Of a stretch of DNA of 64,000 nt, positions 1 through 10,269 are shown in pieces. Position 1 is the first letter of the stretch; every line of letters starts with the position of its first letter. The translations under genes and the position numbers were made by a program. The notes under the pieces were generated by a model. The model ran no database searches, had not been told where the DNA came from, and was given only the letters and a program-made list of their open reading frames with translations. The stretch is from Halichondria panicea (Eukaryota > Porifera > Demospongiae > Suberitida > Halichondriidae): NCBI RefSeq assembly GCF_963675165.1, contig NC_087390.1, positions 3,300,001 through 3,364,000 on the forward strand. Direction: 5' to 3'.

Positions 1-491
1 GCCAGAACAAAACTGTGGACAGGCTTGATTCCCGACCTCCCTTTCAGAGGGAGGCGACGCCCGACTACATAATAGGCTGAATTTGGGGCAGTGCTCAAAA
101 GCATAATAGGGGGCAGAATTATTTCTACCTACTCAGATATACTCGAGGTTTTGCAGTTTGGAAATCTAGGCACCGCGGGAGAATAATAATACGGACAATA
201 ATTATTTTTTGTAAAGGATTTGATTTCCTAAAGAGCAACATGTACATGTAGGTGGACATGTACCTACATGTACATGTACAATGTAGCTGTCAAGGAGGGC
301 TTCACTAACCCCGGGTTTGTAAATCTGGCCAATATCGTCTCCTGCATAATCGAGTGATCCCTGTGGCTAGCCGTCAGTCGTCACCAGGAGCTGGGGGGGA
401 GGAGGATATAGCTCTGATAGCAGTGATAAACATCAGTACAGTTTCACAACTGTACCCCCCCCCCCACACACACACACAGGCTCATAGCTAA
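1..491. other. No gene recognised; simple repeats
   Basis: I see no supportable gene. The stretch holds a short overlapping repeat of the ACATGTAC type near 240-282, and a poly-C run followed by a CA repeat near 455-478. Confidence 0.5.
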
Positions 492-631
492 GGCCACTCC
501 AAATGAGACTGTAGTTTCCCGTCCAACTCGCGCTTCTTGCTTTAGCTACCTCATTGATAGTCATTATGATACATCCGCTTATAATTTACTAGAGTCTCTG
601 ACGGGAAACTACAGTCTCATTTGGAGTGGCC
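492..631. mobile_element. Harbinger-like MITE, 140 bp
   Basis: The element starts GGCCACTCC and ends GGAGTGGCC. Terminal inverted repeats of about 32 bp are nearly perfect. TAA directly flanks both sides (489-491 and 632-634), the 3-bp target duplication typical of PIF/Harbinger. There is no coding capacity. A relative with the same first nine bases lies at 15070-15344. Confidence 0.8.
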
Positions 632-634
632 TAA

Positions 635-1450
635 TGTACTGTACACAACTTCCCCCCCTACAAGTGGATAGGCCTGGAAGGGGACAGAAGCTTCAATAAC
701 CAGCCTTGAGCCAGCCCAAAAGTACCAAATTATTTTCAGGCTCTAAATCTGAAACGCTCTGCTCAAGGCCCTCCTGCAATTAATTATAATACGTGAGTAA
801 GCTTAATGGATAGATATACAGTTCTCTTCAAATTGCAAACTTTCTCAATAATTTTTTTCCACCTGTACAGTGGAAGACAAACAAAAGGACTTTATATATC
901 AGCTGCAACAACTAGAACAGTTATACAGCACATGCATAATTATAATAAATTTATTTGTCTAGTTCACATATAATCATCTCACTTACCATAAGCCATATAG
1001 CTAGCTAGCTTACTGCTTGTGTCTTGGTACCACCATGGTGTCAGTAGTTTGAATTAATTTCTATTTAAAGCACTAGCGCTGCGGCTTTAAATCCACTGAC
1101 CGCGGCCACTATAAAGGAACAATCCGCCGCTAGCTGCACAATTTAGATGGCCACCTTTACCTGCATATTTGTAAAGATCGTCAGTAAGAAGAAGAGTTAG
1201 GAGTTCAGGAACAACGCATTTGTGCTCTCCTTGGTGAGTAGATTCAGATTTATGGCGCAATATTAGTGCCAAAATTAGAGTATATACGTATTTGTATCTA
1301 GGGGGTACTCTTTTTGTAAACTGGTATAGAAAATAAACATTCAGGGGTACACTTTTTATCACTTGGGGGTACTCTTATCAGTTTAGGTACACAAATAATT
1401 CTTTTGAGGGTACCTACTCTTCCATATTATAATGACCTGAAGAGTATGTG
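635..1450. other. No gene recognised
   Basis: The DNA is AT-rich. A 91-codon open frame on the minus strand (1087-1362) has no recognisable domain, no convincing splice context and no repeat partner here, so I do not call it a gene. Confidence 0.4.
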
Positions 1451-1454
1451 TGGT

Positions 1455-1770
1455 ACGTTGGTCTGTTTGTTACCCGAGGCGCGTGGGCGGCCACGGGTAT
1501 AGTAGTCTGTTGGTTTGTTTGTTAACCCGAGGCGCGTGGGCGGCCACGGGTTATAGTAGTCTGTCTGTTTGTCTGTTTGTTTCTTTGTTAACCCGAGGCG
1601 CGTGGGCGGCCACGGGTTATAGTAGTCTGTCTGTTTGTCTGTTTGTTACCCGAGGCCGTGCCGCGGCCAGCGGGTATAGTAGTCTGTTGGTTTGTTACCC
1701 GAGGCGCGCGTGGGCGGCCACGGGTATAGTAGTCTGTTGGTTTGTTTGTTTGTTTGTTTGTTTGTCTGTT
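1455..1770. repeat. GC-rich minisatellite with ACCCG...CGGGT units
   Basis: About five units of 50-65 bp. Each has a GC-rich core bounded by ACCCG and CGGGT (a potential small hairpin), then ATAGTAGTCTGT and a GTTTGTTTG run. The same core recurs singly inside the satellite array near 34057-34100 and 34823-34865, linking the two repeat systems. Confidence 0.85.
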
Positions 1771-1774
1771 TGTC

Positions 1775-3400
1775 ACTAGTATATCTACTCACCTGGATGC
1801 CATAGCGCTGCGTTTGCAGCATAGGTAGCCTTCACATAACAATATCTTGGTTTAAATAGTGGCAGATTTTGATGTTAAAGCTTCTTTGTCGAGCAAAAGC
1901 TAAGAAGCTTGAATAAGCTTGTGACTAGGTCTGCTTACCTGGATGTTCTAGCACTGCGTTTACAGCATGAGTAGCCTCCACACAACAAGTTAGTACTTTT
2001 GATAGTGGCAGCTTTCGGTGTTAAAGCTTCTTTGTCTAATAAAAGCGAGCAAAATGTAGCTTGAACAGAACTTGCACATGCGTTACTTATAACTGAAGTG
2101 ATCCTGTACCAAGAACGATGGAACAGGGTCACTACAGTAGAAAGCTGTATATACCAGGAACAATGGAAGAGGGTCACTAGTAGAAGCTTGAATATAGCTC
2201 CTGCTGCTGACTGGGATCCTACTCCATGCAGAACCTGGAGCCATACTTCTCTGAGACTCCAGGCTTCTTTACTGTGATCCTAATCCACAGTGCATATATC
2301 TATAGTACCACTACCTGTTCTCAAATGTTCTGAGTTGCTGTGCAAGTCATACATGATAACAACATCACTATATGCACTGCATTATATTTCTGGTTTCTTT
2401 ATAATCATGTCACCAGCCGAGGGTTTGCACTTTAGTGCTCTAGTTTGTTTGTTTGTTTGTTTGTGATGGGGTTTTCTACTCACCTGGATGCCATAGCGCT
2501 GCGTTTGCAGCATAGATAGCCTTCACACAACAATATCTTGATTTAAATAGTGGCAGATTTTGATGTTAAAGTTTCTTTGTCGAATAAAAGCGAGCAAAAG
2601 CTAAACTTGCCCGTTGGCAGCTGCTAACTACACGCGGCCTTTATTCGAGATACCCTATGTTACATATGTGATTTTTTCCACATGGGTTACTTACAGCTGA
2701 CGTGATCCTGTACCAGAAACAATGGAACAGGGTCACTAAAGTAGAAAGCTAGAATTACTGCCTCTGCTGACTAGGTATTTGCAGCTGAAGTGATCCCGTA
2801 ACATGAATAAGGGCCAAGAAAGTAGAATTGTGACTGGTTGTTGACTGACTCTGGATCCTATACTCTAGCCTGGAAGGAGCCATACTTCTCTTAGTCTAAG
2901 ACTCCAGGCTTCTTTGCTGTGATCCCAGTCCACAGTGCATGTCTCATGTGACATACTCAATGTTTCAGCATCCCTACAGTCTGGTTTAGTTTTATTGCTC
3001 TTGAGTTGCTGTGCTAGTCATACATGCACTGCATTAATCACTCTTCTGGTTTCTTTATTATCATGTCACCAGCCGAGGGTTTGCACTTTAGTGCTCTAGT
3101 TTGTTTGTTTGTTTGTTTGTAACGAGTATATCTACTCACCTGGATGCCATAGCACTGCATTTACAGCATAGATAGTCTTCACACAACAATATCTTGGTTT
3201 AAATAGTGGCAGATTTTGATGTTAAAGCTTCTTTGTCGAGTAAAAGCGAGCAAAAGCTAAGAAGCTTAAACTTGCCACGTGGCCTTGAGTCAAGGTACGG
3301 GATCACTTCAGCTGAAAATACGTAGTCAAGGCTTGATTACGTATTTTCAGCTGAAGTGATCCCGTACCAGGAACAATTGATAGTTTTGTCATGCGCACTA
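1775..3400. repeat. Left block of ~750-bp satellite
   Basis: Two to three diverged units of the satellite that fills 30960-36895. Shared landmarks are the phrase CAGCCGAGGGTTTGCACTTT (2417 and 3070), a following GTTTGTTTG run, and paired motifs around ACAATGGAACAGGGTCAC. The block ends just before the first Helentron copy. Both Helentron copies therefore touch this repeat family. Confidence 0.8.
3294..3368. repeat. Palindrome, 31-bp arms
   Basis: An inverted repeat with arms at 3294-3324 and 3338-3368 and a 13-nt loop. It begins GGTACGGGATCACTTCAGCT. A nearly identical palindrome lies at 31509-31583 in the right satellite block, so it belongs to one satellite subtype. Confidence 0.85.
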
Positions 3401-3508
3401 TGAGCATAACCAAGCCCATCCACGTGGTTTTAATCATTATTGAAGACCTGTGAAAGCCTGAATTACAAGGACAGATCAGACTAGACTTCTTGGACCGAAG
3501 ATATCAAT

Positions 3509-4129
3509 ATGCCCTTCTCTAAACCTTGTCCCCAATGTGGGGATGAGGTCCACATCAGGACACTGAGGTGTCCAAATTGCGACCATGTTCTGCGGAATAG
3601 TAAGTCCCTTACTGTACGTAGAAAAAGCAATACAGCATCTATGATGGTACGTAGAGCTTTAGAAACACCAAGCAAAGTTCAACAACGACTACAGTACGAG
3701 TGTGAGCGTGCTAACAAAAAGCGACGTGAAGAATCACCTGAAACAACTAGTAAGCGTAGGAAGCTTGAGCATGAGCGTGTTATCAAAAATCGAAGTGTAG
3801 AATCACCTGAGACAACTAGTAAGCGTAGGAAGCTTGAGCATGAGCGTGTTGTCGAAAATCGAAGTGTAGAATCACCTGAGACAACTAGTAAGCGTAGGAA
3901 GCTTGAGCATGAGCGTGTTGTCAAAAATCGAAGTGTAGAATCACCTGAGACAACTAGTAAGCGTAGGAAGCTTGAGCATGAGCGTGTCATCGAAAATCGA
4001 AGTGTAGAATCACCTGAAAAATCTCAAAAGCGTAGGAAGCTTGAGCATGAGCGTGTTATCAAAAATCGAAGTGTAGAATCACCTGAGACAACTCAAAAGC
4101 GTAGAAAGCTGGACAACGAGCGTGCTTAA
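3509..4129 (+). CDS. Helentron N-terminal zinc ribbon and 23-aa repeat region
   Basis: The start is set by the MPFSKPCPQCG beginning, which is conserved in copy 2 near 25821. Residues 8-11 and 21-24 form two CxxC pairs (CPQC, CPNC), a zinc ribbon. From about residue 65 there are six to seven near-identical 23-residue units containing NRSVESPETT and KRRKLE. They are basic, probably helical, and also near-identical as 69-bp DNA repeats. The frame stops at 4127-4129, but the same repeat type continues in another frame, so about 2 nt appear lost there. I infer that the intact ancestor ran on into the next segment. Confidence 0.75.
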   Translation: MPFSKPCPQCGDEVHIRTLRCPNCDHVLRNSKSLTVRRKSNTASMMVRRALETPSKVQQRLQYECERANKKRREESPETTSKRRKLEHERVIKNRSVESPETTSKRRKLEHERVVENRSVESPETTSKRRKLEHERVVKNRSVESPETTSKRRKLEHERVIENRSVESPEKSQKRRKLEHERVIKNRSVESPETTQKRRKLDNERA

Positions 4130-4814
4130 AAAATCGTGCCTTAGAATCGCCTGAGACAACTCGCAGACGTGTAAAGCTTGAGTGTGAGCGCACAGCTTCT
4201 AGACGCTCTAATGTTTCTATAGATAACGCTATAGAATCATTTATTAATAAAACGAAGGAAGGACCAAATTATGTATGTGTCTCTTGCAATCGACTAATGT
4301 ATAGACAATCAGTAGTATCCTTCACTAAAAGTAAGTACACTAAAGCAAAAACGCCCATGTTAAATACAGTAGTAGGGAATGATAATTTGTATGCTAGTTT
4401 TAACGGAAAGTATTTCATATGTAGAACTTGTGATGGTGCCCTGTCTAAAGGATGCATGCCTATACAGTCTGTAGCAAACAATTTGTCATTAGCTTCTGTA
4501 CCCCCTGAGCTTGCCTGTTTGAACAAACTAGAAACCAGATTACTCTGCCTAAGAATAGCATTTATGAAAATGGTTGCCCTTCCATCTGGTAAACAAAGGT
4601 GTATCCATGGTCCCGCTGTAAACGTTCCAATAAGGTTAGACAGTGTTGTTCAAACATTGCCTAGGTTACCTGATCAAAGTCAGCTTGTCCCATTAAAATT
4701 CAAAAGAAAATTAGAATACAAAGGCCATTATATGTATGAATACATTACTCCAGAAAAGATTTTCAGTGCCCTAGACTGGCTTAAAGCAAACCACCCCAAT
4801 TATGCTAGCATTAA
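4130..4814 (+). pseudogene. Helentron DUF6570-like region, split at its 3' end
   Basis: This continues the preceding segment after a frameshift. It reads NRALESPETT, then CVSC, CRTC and a conserved stretch around CIHGPAVNVP typical of Helitron-associated DUF6570-like regions. It is cut at 4814 by the TTAA-flanked transposon. The downstream half resumes at 8855 in the same frame: ATT AAG ATT AAT reads straight across once the element and one TTAA are removed. The equivalent region in copy 2 (28262-28620) supports the junction. The product is presumably a nuclear or cytoplasmic part of the Helentron polyprotein. Confidence 0.7.
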
Positions 4815-5111
4815 ACGAGAAGCTTGCGCATAAAATTGATACGCAATCTATGAACTGCGCGTTTACGCACTCGTTGCTAGAGCGCTACGCCCACGGTATA
4901 AAAGGGGCAGGGCCCGGCCGGAAGTGAATGCTGCTGCAAATGGCGGCTAATTCAAACTCTGGCTGCTCTCTGACTCTATGCACACACACGTACAGTACAC
5001 AAACACACTTATTTTACTGCACATGCCCAGAAGTAGCCTTAGAAGGCCTGAACACATGGCAGCAACACTTCTAAGTTTTTTCAAGACCCATATGGTTTTT
5101 TTTGTGGTACA

Positions 5112-6011
5112 ATGGCTTCTGGCAGCTCCAACAGCGATGGAAATAGAGATATAACAGTAAGAACACAATAGAACAATGTAAAAAGTCATACAAATCCATA
5201 CTTTAGCTAATACTAATGAGTGGGGAAGCAGTTCCAAGTGATTGGGTGGACAGGTTCAACGACTTTCTCCGGAACAACCAACCAAGCGGCAATCGAACAG
5301 TACAGCTGACGTTGAATGCAACACTAGCACTAGACACTCATAGCGACGACTCAGAACCACAAGAAGGTACATGTACATAAAAGTAGAAATAAACACACAA
5401 GTCAAATTTTTTTATTAGAATACCCGCACCATGTTCGTGGTTACCAGCACAACCCAGCAACTCCAGTTCTCCGTGGCATTGATCACTGCATACACTGCCT
5501 GTGTTCACCGTGTGTGATTCAGCTTCCTCCAGACTTTCTAAGAGGATCTTGTGGCCCCCATCCTGCCAACGATGAGAAAAGACATCAACTGTACAGAAAG
5601 TTCTGGAGGTTGCTGAATACACTGAGAGTGTGGGTAGATGATGAGTATTTGGCTAGGAAGGAGACGAGGACAGTGATACATGACAAGAGGGAAATAATCC
5701 CGAAATGTGTAGTTTTAGTAAGTGATAAAATTTTACAGGTATGTACATGTACTGTTTCTCTTGTGTAGGAGATTAGGAGGAGGTACCCCAGCCACAATGG
5801 CATATACCGTGACTACAGGTAAGGCCTTGATATCAAATGGAATAGTGTGCCTACTATGCTAAGAGACTAGGAATTTAGCATAGGGGGGCTAACAAGAGCA
5901 AAGCAAATACTAATTCCTTATTACTATTACAGATCAACATTTGAGGCAGAAACTGATGAGTATTTGCCAGAAGAGGCTGGTATGGAAACCGAGTCCACCT
6001 CTAGAGAGTGA
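5112..6011 (+). CDS. P2X7 C-terminal-tail-like zinc protein
   Basis: Five exons with GT-AG borders: 5112-5156, 5207-5366, 5419-5717, 5769-5818 and 5933-6011, about 210 residues. The middle carries CIHCLCSPC followed by a conserved helical part and a KREIIPKCVV...IRRRYPSHNGIYRDY end. This is the pattern of the cytoplasmic domain shared by P2X7 receptors and many transposon-borne invertebrate proteins. No membrane segment is present, so this is not a channel. It lies convergent to the transposase, with 109 bp between stops. It is probably an accessory DNA- or metal-binding partner; that role is inference. An AATAAA follows at 6051. Confidence 0.7.
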
Positions 6012-6050
6012 CTGCCTTATAATTATCCTGTACACACCAATTACGTAGTA

Positions 6051-6056
6051 AATAAA
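6051..6056 (+). promoter_or_regulatory. Polyadenylation signal AATAAA
   Basis: AATAAA lies 40 nt after the stop of the P2X7-tail-like gene and before the convergent transposase gene ends. Position and spacing fit a polyadenylation signal. Confidence 0.5.
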
Positions 6057-6120
6057 ACTCATTAATTGTTAGTCGGCCATGTCATCATTAATTGTTAGTC
6101 GGCCATGTCATCATTAATTG

Positions 6121-8635
6121 TTAGTCGTCCATGTCATCGTCCTCAGCCTCTGACTCGTCAGAATATTCTGGTGGCATCACTCCGTCTTCTAAGGTCACGT
6201 CATCATTCTGCTCCTCTACTACGTCATCTTCTTCGATCAATTCTCTACGAAAGTTACATGTCAAATGCCCTTACATGTACGTACACATTGTAATCATACC
6301 TCATGTCAGCTTTGTTTTGTTCAACATACATTGCCCATAGCAAAGCAACAAATTTAAAACCTTTCTTCACTAAGGCTTTCATTGCTGTGCGGCGATCTGG
6401 TCGTCGAAGGTCACTCACTTTGCTCATACTGGTGTAAGAGCGATTGACGTTCTCATTCTAGAATAAAGCAATTATCGATAGTATAGACTGAAATTTAAAG
6501 TAAATGTAAGCTCTAAATACTACTACAAATTAGTGTACGAGAATCTCTCCCCCCACATAGTGTACACATAATAATACTCCATGTACGTACCCAATCCAAG
6601 ACAGCCAAATTCATTCGCATTATGAACGTCTCAGTCGAAAAGTGAATGCGCTTGGGTAGGTAGGTGAGGAGTTGATGGTTGAACGACTCAACCCAGTAGG
6701 TATCACGACACTATACAATATACGGGTATGTTATACAAACAACACATGTTTAATCCTTACCGAACAGAAATCTTTAGCATAGCGGTAAATGTACGTCGTA
6801 TGGAGCTGCTTTATGAGAGCTTCTATAGCCTTTCTGCTAACAAGCTTGTCCCTACTGGGTTCGTAGTCGTCCATGTGGCAAGTAGAGGAAGGGTGGCAAT
6901 TTGTGTGGATTCTCTACAAAAACATCAATGTATTACTAATAAACACGCAACAATAATAACTAACCTGGTAGTGATTAGGGATATTCATTATTATCTCCTT
7001 CAGTTTCTCAGCAGACCCTCCGCAATTTTTCATTGCCCAATACAGGTGGATCTTTATACTTCTTCCTATTAATGCACACCTTACTAGTGTACATGAAAGT
7101 TTAATTAGTAGATTCTTACGTTTATCTGATAATTCAGGAAACCAAACCTTCCCTCTATCACGAACTAGGCCCTGTGTTACTTTCTTTATTTCCTTCGACA
7201 CATTCTTCGTTCCTAAAATGTGTGTGAAAATGATACAACATACCACACATTTTCTTACCATGCCAAGTGTCGTAGGAATTGATGAGTCCCAACTCGTCTG
7301 ACACGTACTTTGCGACCTGCACCTGCATATCATGAGCTACCTCGATGACTTCAATACCTAGATTTGGCAATAATTATTATGTGCATTCATTTATTATGGG
7401 GATAAACCTCTGCTTTGCACTTGAGGGATAACAAGCTTGGTACACGCAAGTTCTCTGGTCTGTGCAGTGGAGTGTTCGGCCCGAGAGAGAGTTGATATGC
7501 CGAGTATCTTCTTGTTGCTGAAAATATACAAAATAAATACAAAACCGACAGAGACACACTAACTTCCCACCTTCCAGACAGGCAAGGCACAGTTGTGTGG
7601 TATGCGTTGGCTGTTGAGTCGTGCCGGGCATCAGTGATTACCCACTAAGTTTAAAACAATAATAAAATTATTTATTACTAGTAATACGGTACACAAACAC
7701 ACCTCTCCTTTGTTGGTGGTATACTCAGGAAGGGCCTTCACATCAAAAACAGCCGACATCATGCTCACGTTTGCTGCCCTTTGTACAATGTCACGGTAAC
7801 CTAGCTTTCCGTACACTGAGGAAACATATGAATTTACTTACACTCTGGGTATAGTTGGAGTGAGCTAACCTTGTCGGATGTAACTTTGACCAACAGTCCC
7901 TAAACCACAGAACTGACTAAAGTGGGTGTATTGGGAGGGTAGAATTCCAGCACAAGTAAACCCATGAACAACCCTATATAAAATATACCAGAGATGCAGT
8001 AAACACATAACTATGGTGTGGTATCCATAAGCTTACTTCTGGTTCACCAAATAATGTCCTCCAAATACACGGGAGCTAGACCACTTTCTCTTCTGCACCT
8101 TACAGCGTCGGCAGCAAAAAAGAGCTCGTACCACATGTCCTTTCTACAAAAAAACACACGTGTAATTTATAAAACTGACAGTCAACTTTCAACACACACC
8201 TGTACTATTGACTGGACTTCCCAGGGACTTCTAGTTACCCCACACGGACAGGGCGTGGCAAGCCCTTTCACTAGGTCAGTGAAACAATGATACTCCGTGG
8301 CAAAGAGTTGTTGCCCATCGGAAGTATCGTTTTTGTACATACCTGCACGATGCTTCATAGAGCATTTACTTATGATGCTTGTATTGCTTACCATTGTTGC
8401 TCATAAAGCTCCTGATTGCAGTGACAGGGGTAGGGGGAGGGTGTGAGTGATCTGGGTCACCTTCAACAGAAGCACAGAGTGTGCTCAACAGGCTAAAGTT
8501 GTCAAGCAGAGGGCTTCCAGGAGGCTTTAGCAGCTCACGGACGTGCTTTAGGCGACCAAGAAACGCTTGCTTCTCCTCTTCATCAACGAAGTGAACGTCC
8601 ATTGTGTAGCGCACCCGTTTCCTTGAAGTAGCCAT
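6121..8635 (-). CDS. Kolobok-like transposase, about ten short exons
   Basis: The start is MATSRKRVRYTMDVHF (ATG at 8633-8635) and exon 1 ends at 8392 with a GTAAG donor. Later exons contain DMWYELFFAADAVRCRRE, YGKLGYRDIVQRAANVSM, DARHDSTANAYHTTVPC, EVAHDMQ and SYDTWHGTKNVSKEIKK, then WFPELSDKRK and HLYWAMKNCGGS. The chain ends in an acidic tail (DDDMDD, TAA at 6121-6123). The D...D...DTWH spacing fits an RNase-H-fold DDE/D transposase of a multicopy family I have seen in cnidarians and sponges. Kolobok is assigned mainly from the TTAA duplications. Some exon joins between 7380 and 7630 are uncertain, so decay is possible. Confidence 0.6.
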
Positions 8636-8854
8636 CGCAAACTAGCTTACTGTTTACTGACTAAAAGACCACGTGTCTAAGCGGATGTCAAGCGTTCAAT
8701 ACGCCCCTTTTACGCTCATAAAAGCATTGCTAAAGGCAGTGAATCTGGGATACAGCCTGAGCGCAAAGAGTAGCCATTTTATCCCTTATAAATTTTGCGT
8801 GCGACATTTTTTTGGCCGGGCCCCGCCCCTTTTATACCCACGCTTCTCGTTTAA

Positions 8855-9722
8855 GATTAATGCTGAATGGTCCAAAAACTCTAAAGAGTTAGACCTTGAT
8901 TTATTTGATGGCTTAATGAAAAATACTGTTAGTGATTCTGTTGCTGCAGGTGACAATAAACTTGAAAAACTGGTCAAAGCCAGTGTTGTTAGTACTACTA
9001 TCCCAGATGAAACCTCTTTAAAGGGTGTTAGCACCTCCTTACCTGAAGATAGAGTGGCCTCAGCATTCCACAGTGATAGTAATTTGTCTGGGTTAGTTCC
9101 TTTGAAGTTTGCTACTCCCTGCCTAACAGTTGCTTCTAAATGTTTAGAGCAGTTTGCCTCTGGCTGTAATTTGACTATTCATAATGTGCCAGGAGATGGC
9201 AATTGCTTATTTTGGGCAGTAGCTTACCAGCTAAATACAAAGACTGTGTGCAGTACTAGTGCCCCTGAACTGAGACAGATGGTAGCCTCTTACATGGAAA
9301 ACCATAGTGACCATTTCAGCAGCTTTTTAGCTGGATCTCAACCCTCTAGTAACCCGTATGACAATGATACAGAGGCTCCCACTATTGAAGATTCTTTCAT
9401 TGATAGTATGACTGATCCTGATTTGCAGTTACTAGCCAGGTGGACTAGATATCTTGAAAGGCTTAGACACGGTGCCTGGGGAGATAACCTATGTATAGCA
9501 GCAATAGCTGACATCTTTTCTGTAACAATCAATGTGTATGCTGCGAATGAACAAAGATGTAACGTTCTTACAGTTAAGCCTCAAAATGGGTCTACTTTAT
9601 TTGAGGTTAATATTGGACTTATATTACAATGGCACTTTGTAGGCCTTGATGAAGTACCTGAGCTTAATGAGCCTACTATCAGCTTAGGGTCATCTGCAAC
9701 TACACAGGGTATATCTACCGAT
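8855..9722 (+). CDS. Helentron OTU cysteine protease segment
   Basis: In-frame continuation of the split Helentron chain (INAEWSKNSKELDLDLFDG onward). The OTU domain covers about 9165-9650. GDGNCLFWA has the Asp and nucleophile Cys, WGDNLCIAAIADIFSVTINVY is the core, and QWHFVG carries the catalytic His. OTU proteases cleave ubiquitin-like or polyprotein substrates; here the target is unknown. The segment is interrupted at 9723 by the RAG1-like element. After GISTD the host frame resumes at 16001 with TVDTTSCDDDT. Copy 2 has the uninterrupted order at 29590-29650. Confidence 0.85.
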
Positions 9723-9752
9723 CACCGCTGTTTCAAGACTGCCACTTAGTTT
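9723..9752 (+). repeat. Left terminal repeat with 12-bp spacer
   Basis: 13-mer CACCGCTGTTTCA, six bases AGACTG, then CCACTTAGTTT. If the first seven bases are read as a heptamer (CACCGCT, sharing CAC with the RSS heptamer), the distance to CCACTTAGTTT is exactly 12 bp. Confidence 0.85.
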
Positions 9753-10269
9753 GTAATTAGAACATACTGCAATTCAATGAAATATTGGAAAAGTGGGTGT
9801 GGTTTTCTATCTGTAAATTTCCTGTCTTGTGCAATATTCATACCCATGGCAACTGCTCAGTTATTCATTTAAATCACATGCAAGCAGAGTGACTGTCATG
9901 TGCATCTTGTCATCTACTGAATGACACCAAATGCGCATAGCAACAGCCAATAGGCTGCGCGTGCGCACATGGAAACTACACTGCACTTAATTAATGTACA
10001 ACTACAAGGTTGTAAGTGGATGTGTTCATAAGTGATCACTGATCAGCTGGAGTTTTTCCATGAAGTGTACTCTGCAGCAACAGGAAGAGGAAGTGTTACA
10101 CTACTAGTTTGACTGCAACAGGTAATTGGACACATTTTTTACAACAAGATATTAGGTCCGAAACTTGATGCAAATTTGATTAGAATACAATACATACGTA
10201 CACAAATAATAGTGTAGAAACAATATAACAATGAATAATAACATTAAGTCATTTATATAATGTTTAGGA
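9753..10269 (+). other. RAG1-like element 5' region, no coding seen
   Basis: No open frame could be assigned. A GTAATTGG donor-like site near 10120 and the TTTAG acceptor just before 10269 suggest a 5' non-coding exon and an intron of about 150 bp ahead of the first coding exon. Confidence 0.4.

Larger units (their letters stand above)
4815..8850. mobile_element. TTAA-flanked two-gene transposon, Kolobok-like
   Basis: The element is 4036 bp and flanked by TTAA at 4811-4814 and 8851-8854. Its termini are ACGAGAAGC and the inverse. An inner inverted block containing TATAAAAGGGGC and GGGCCCGGCC lies near 4895-4920 and 8812-8837. It holds two convergent multi-exon genes, 5112-6011 (+) and 6121-8635 (-). 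TTAA duplications occur in Kolobok and piggyBac. The transposase does not look like piggyBac, so I favour Kolobok. Confidence 0.8.

Noticed and set aside
1450..1779. Open frames through the GC-rich minisatellite
   Set aside because: They repeat with the DNA unit on both strands and have no domain; periodic artefacts.
8673..8854. Upstream Met for the OTU segment
   Set aside because: That Met and the next ~60 codons lie in the inverted end of the Kolobok-like element; the host frame begins only after 8854.
4811..8854. piggyBac assignment from TTAA sites
   Set aside because: The transposase exons lack the piggyBac DDE context and read like a different multicopy family; Kolobok fits better.
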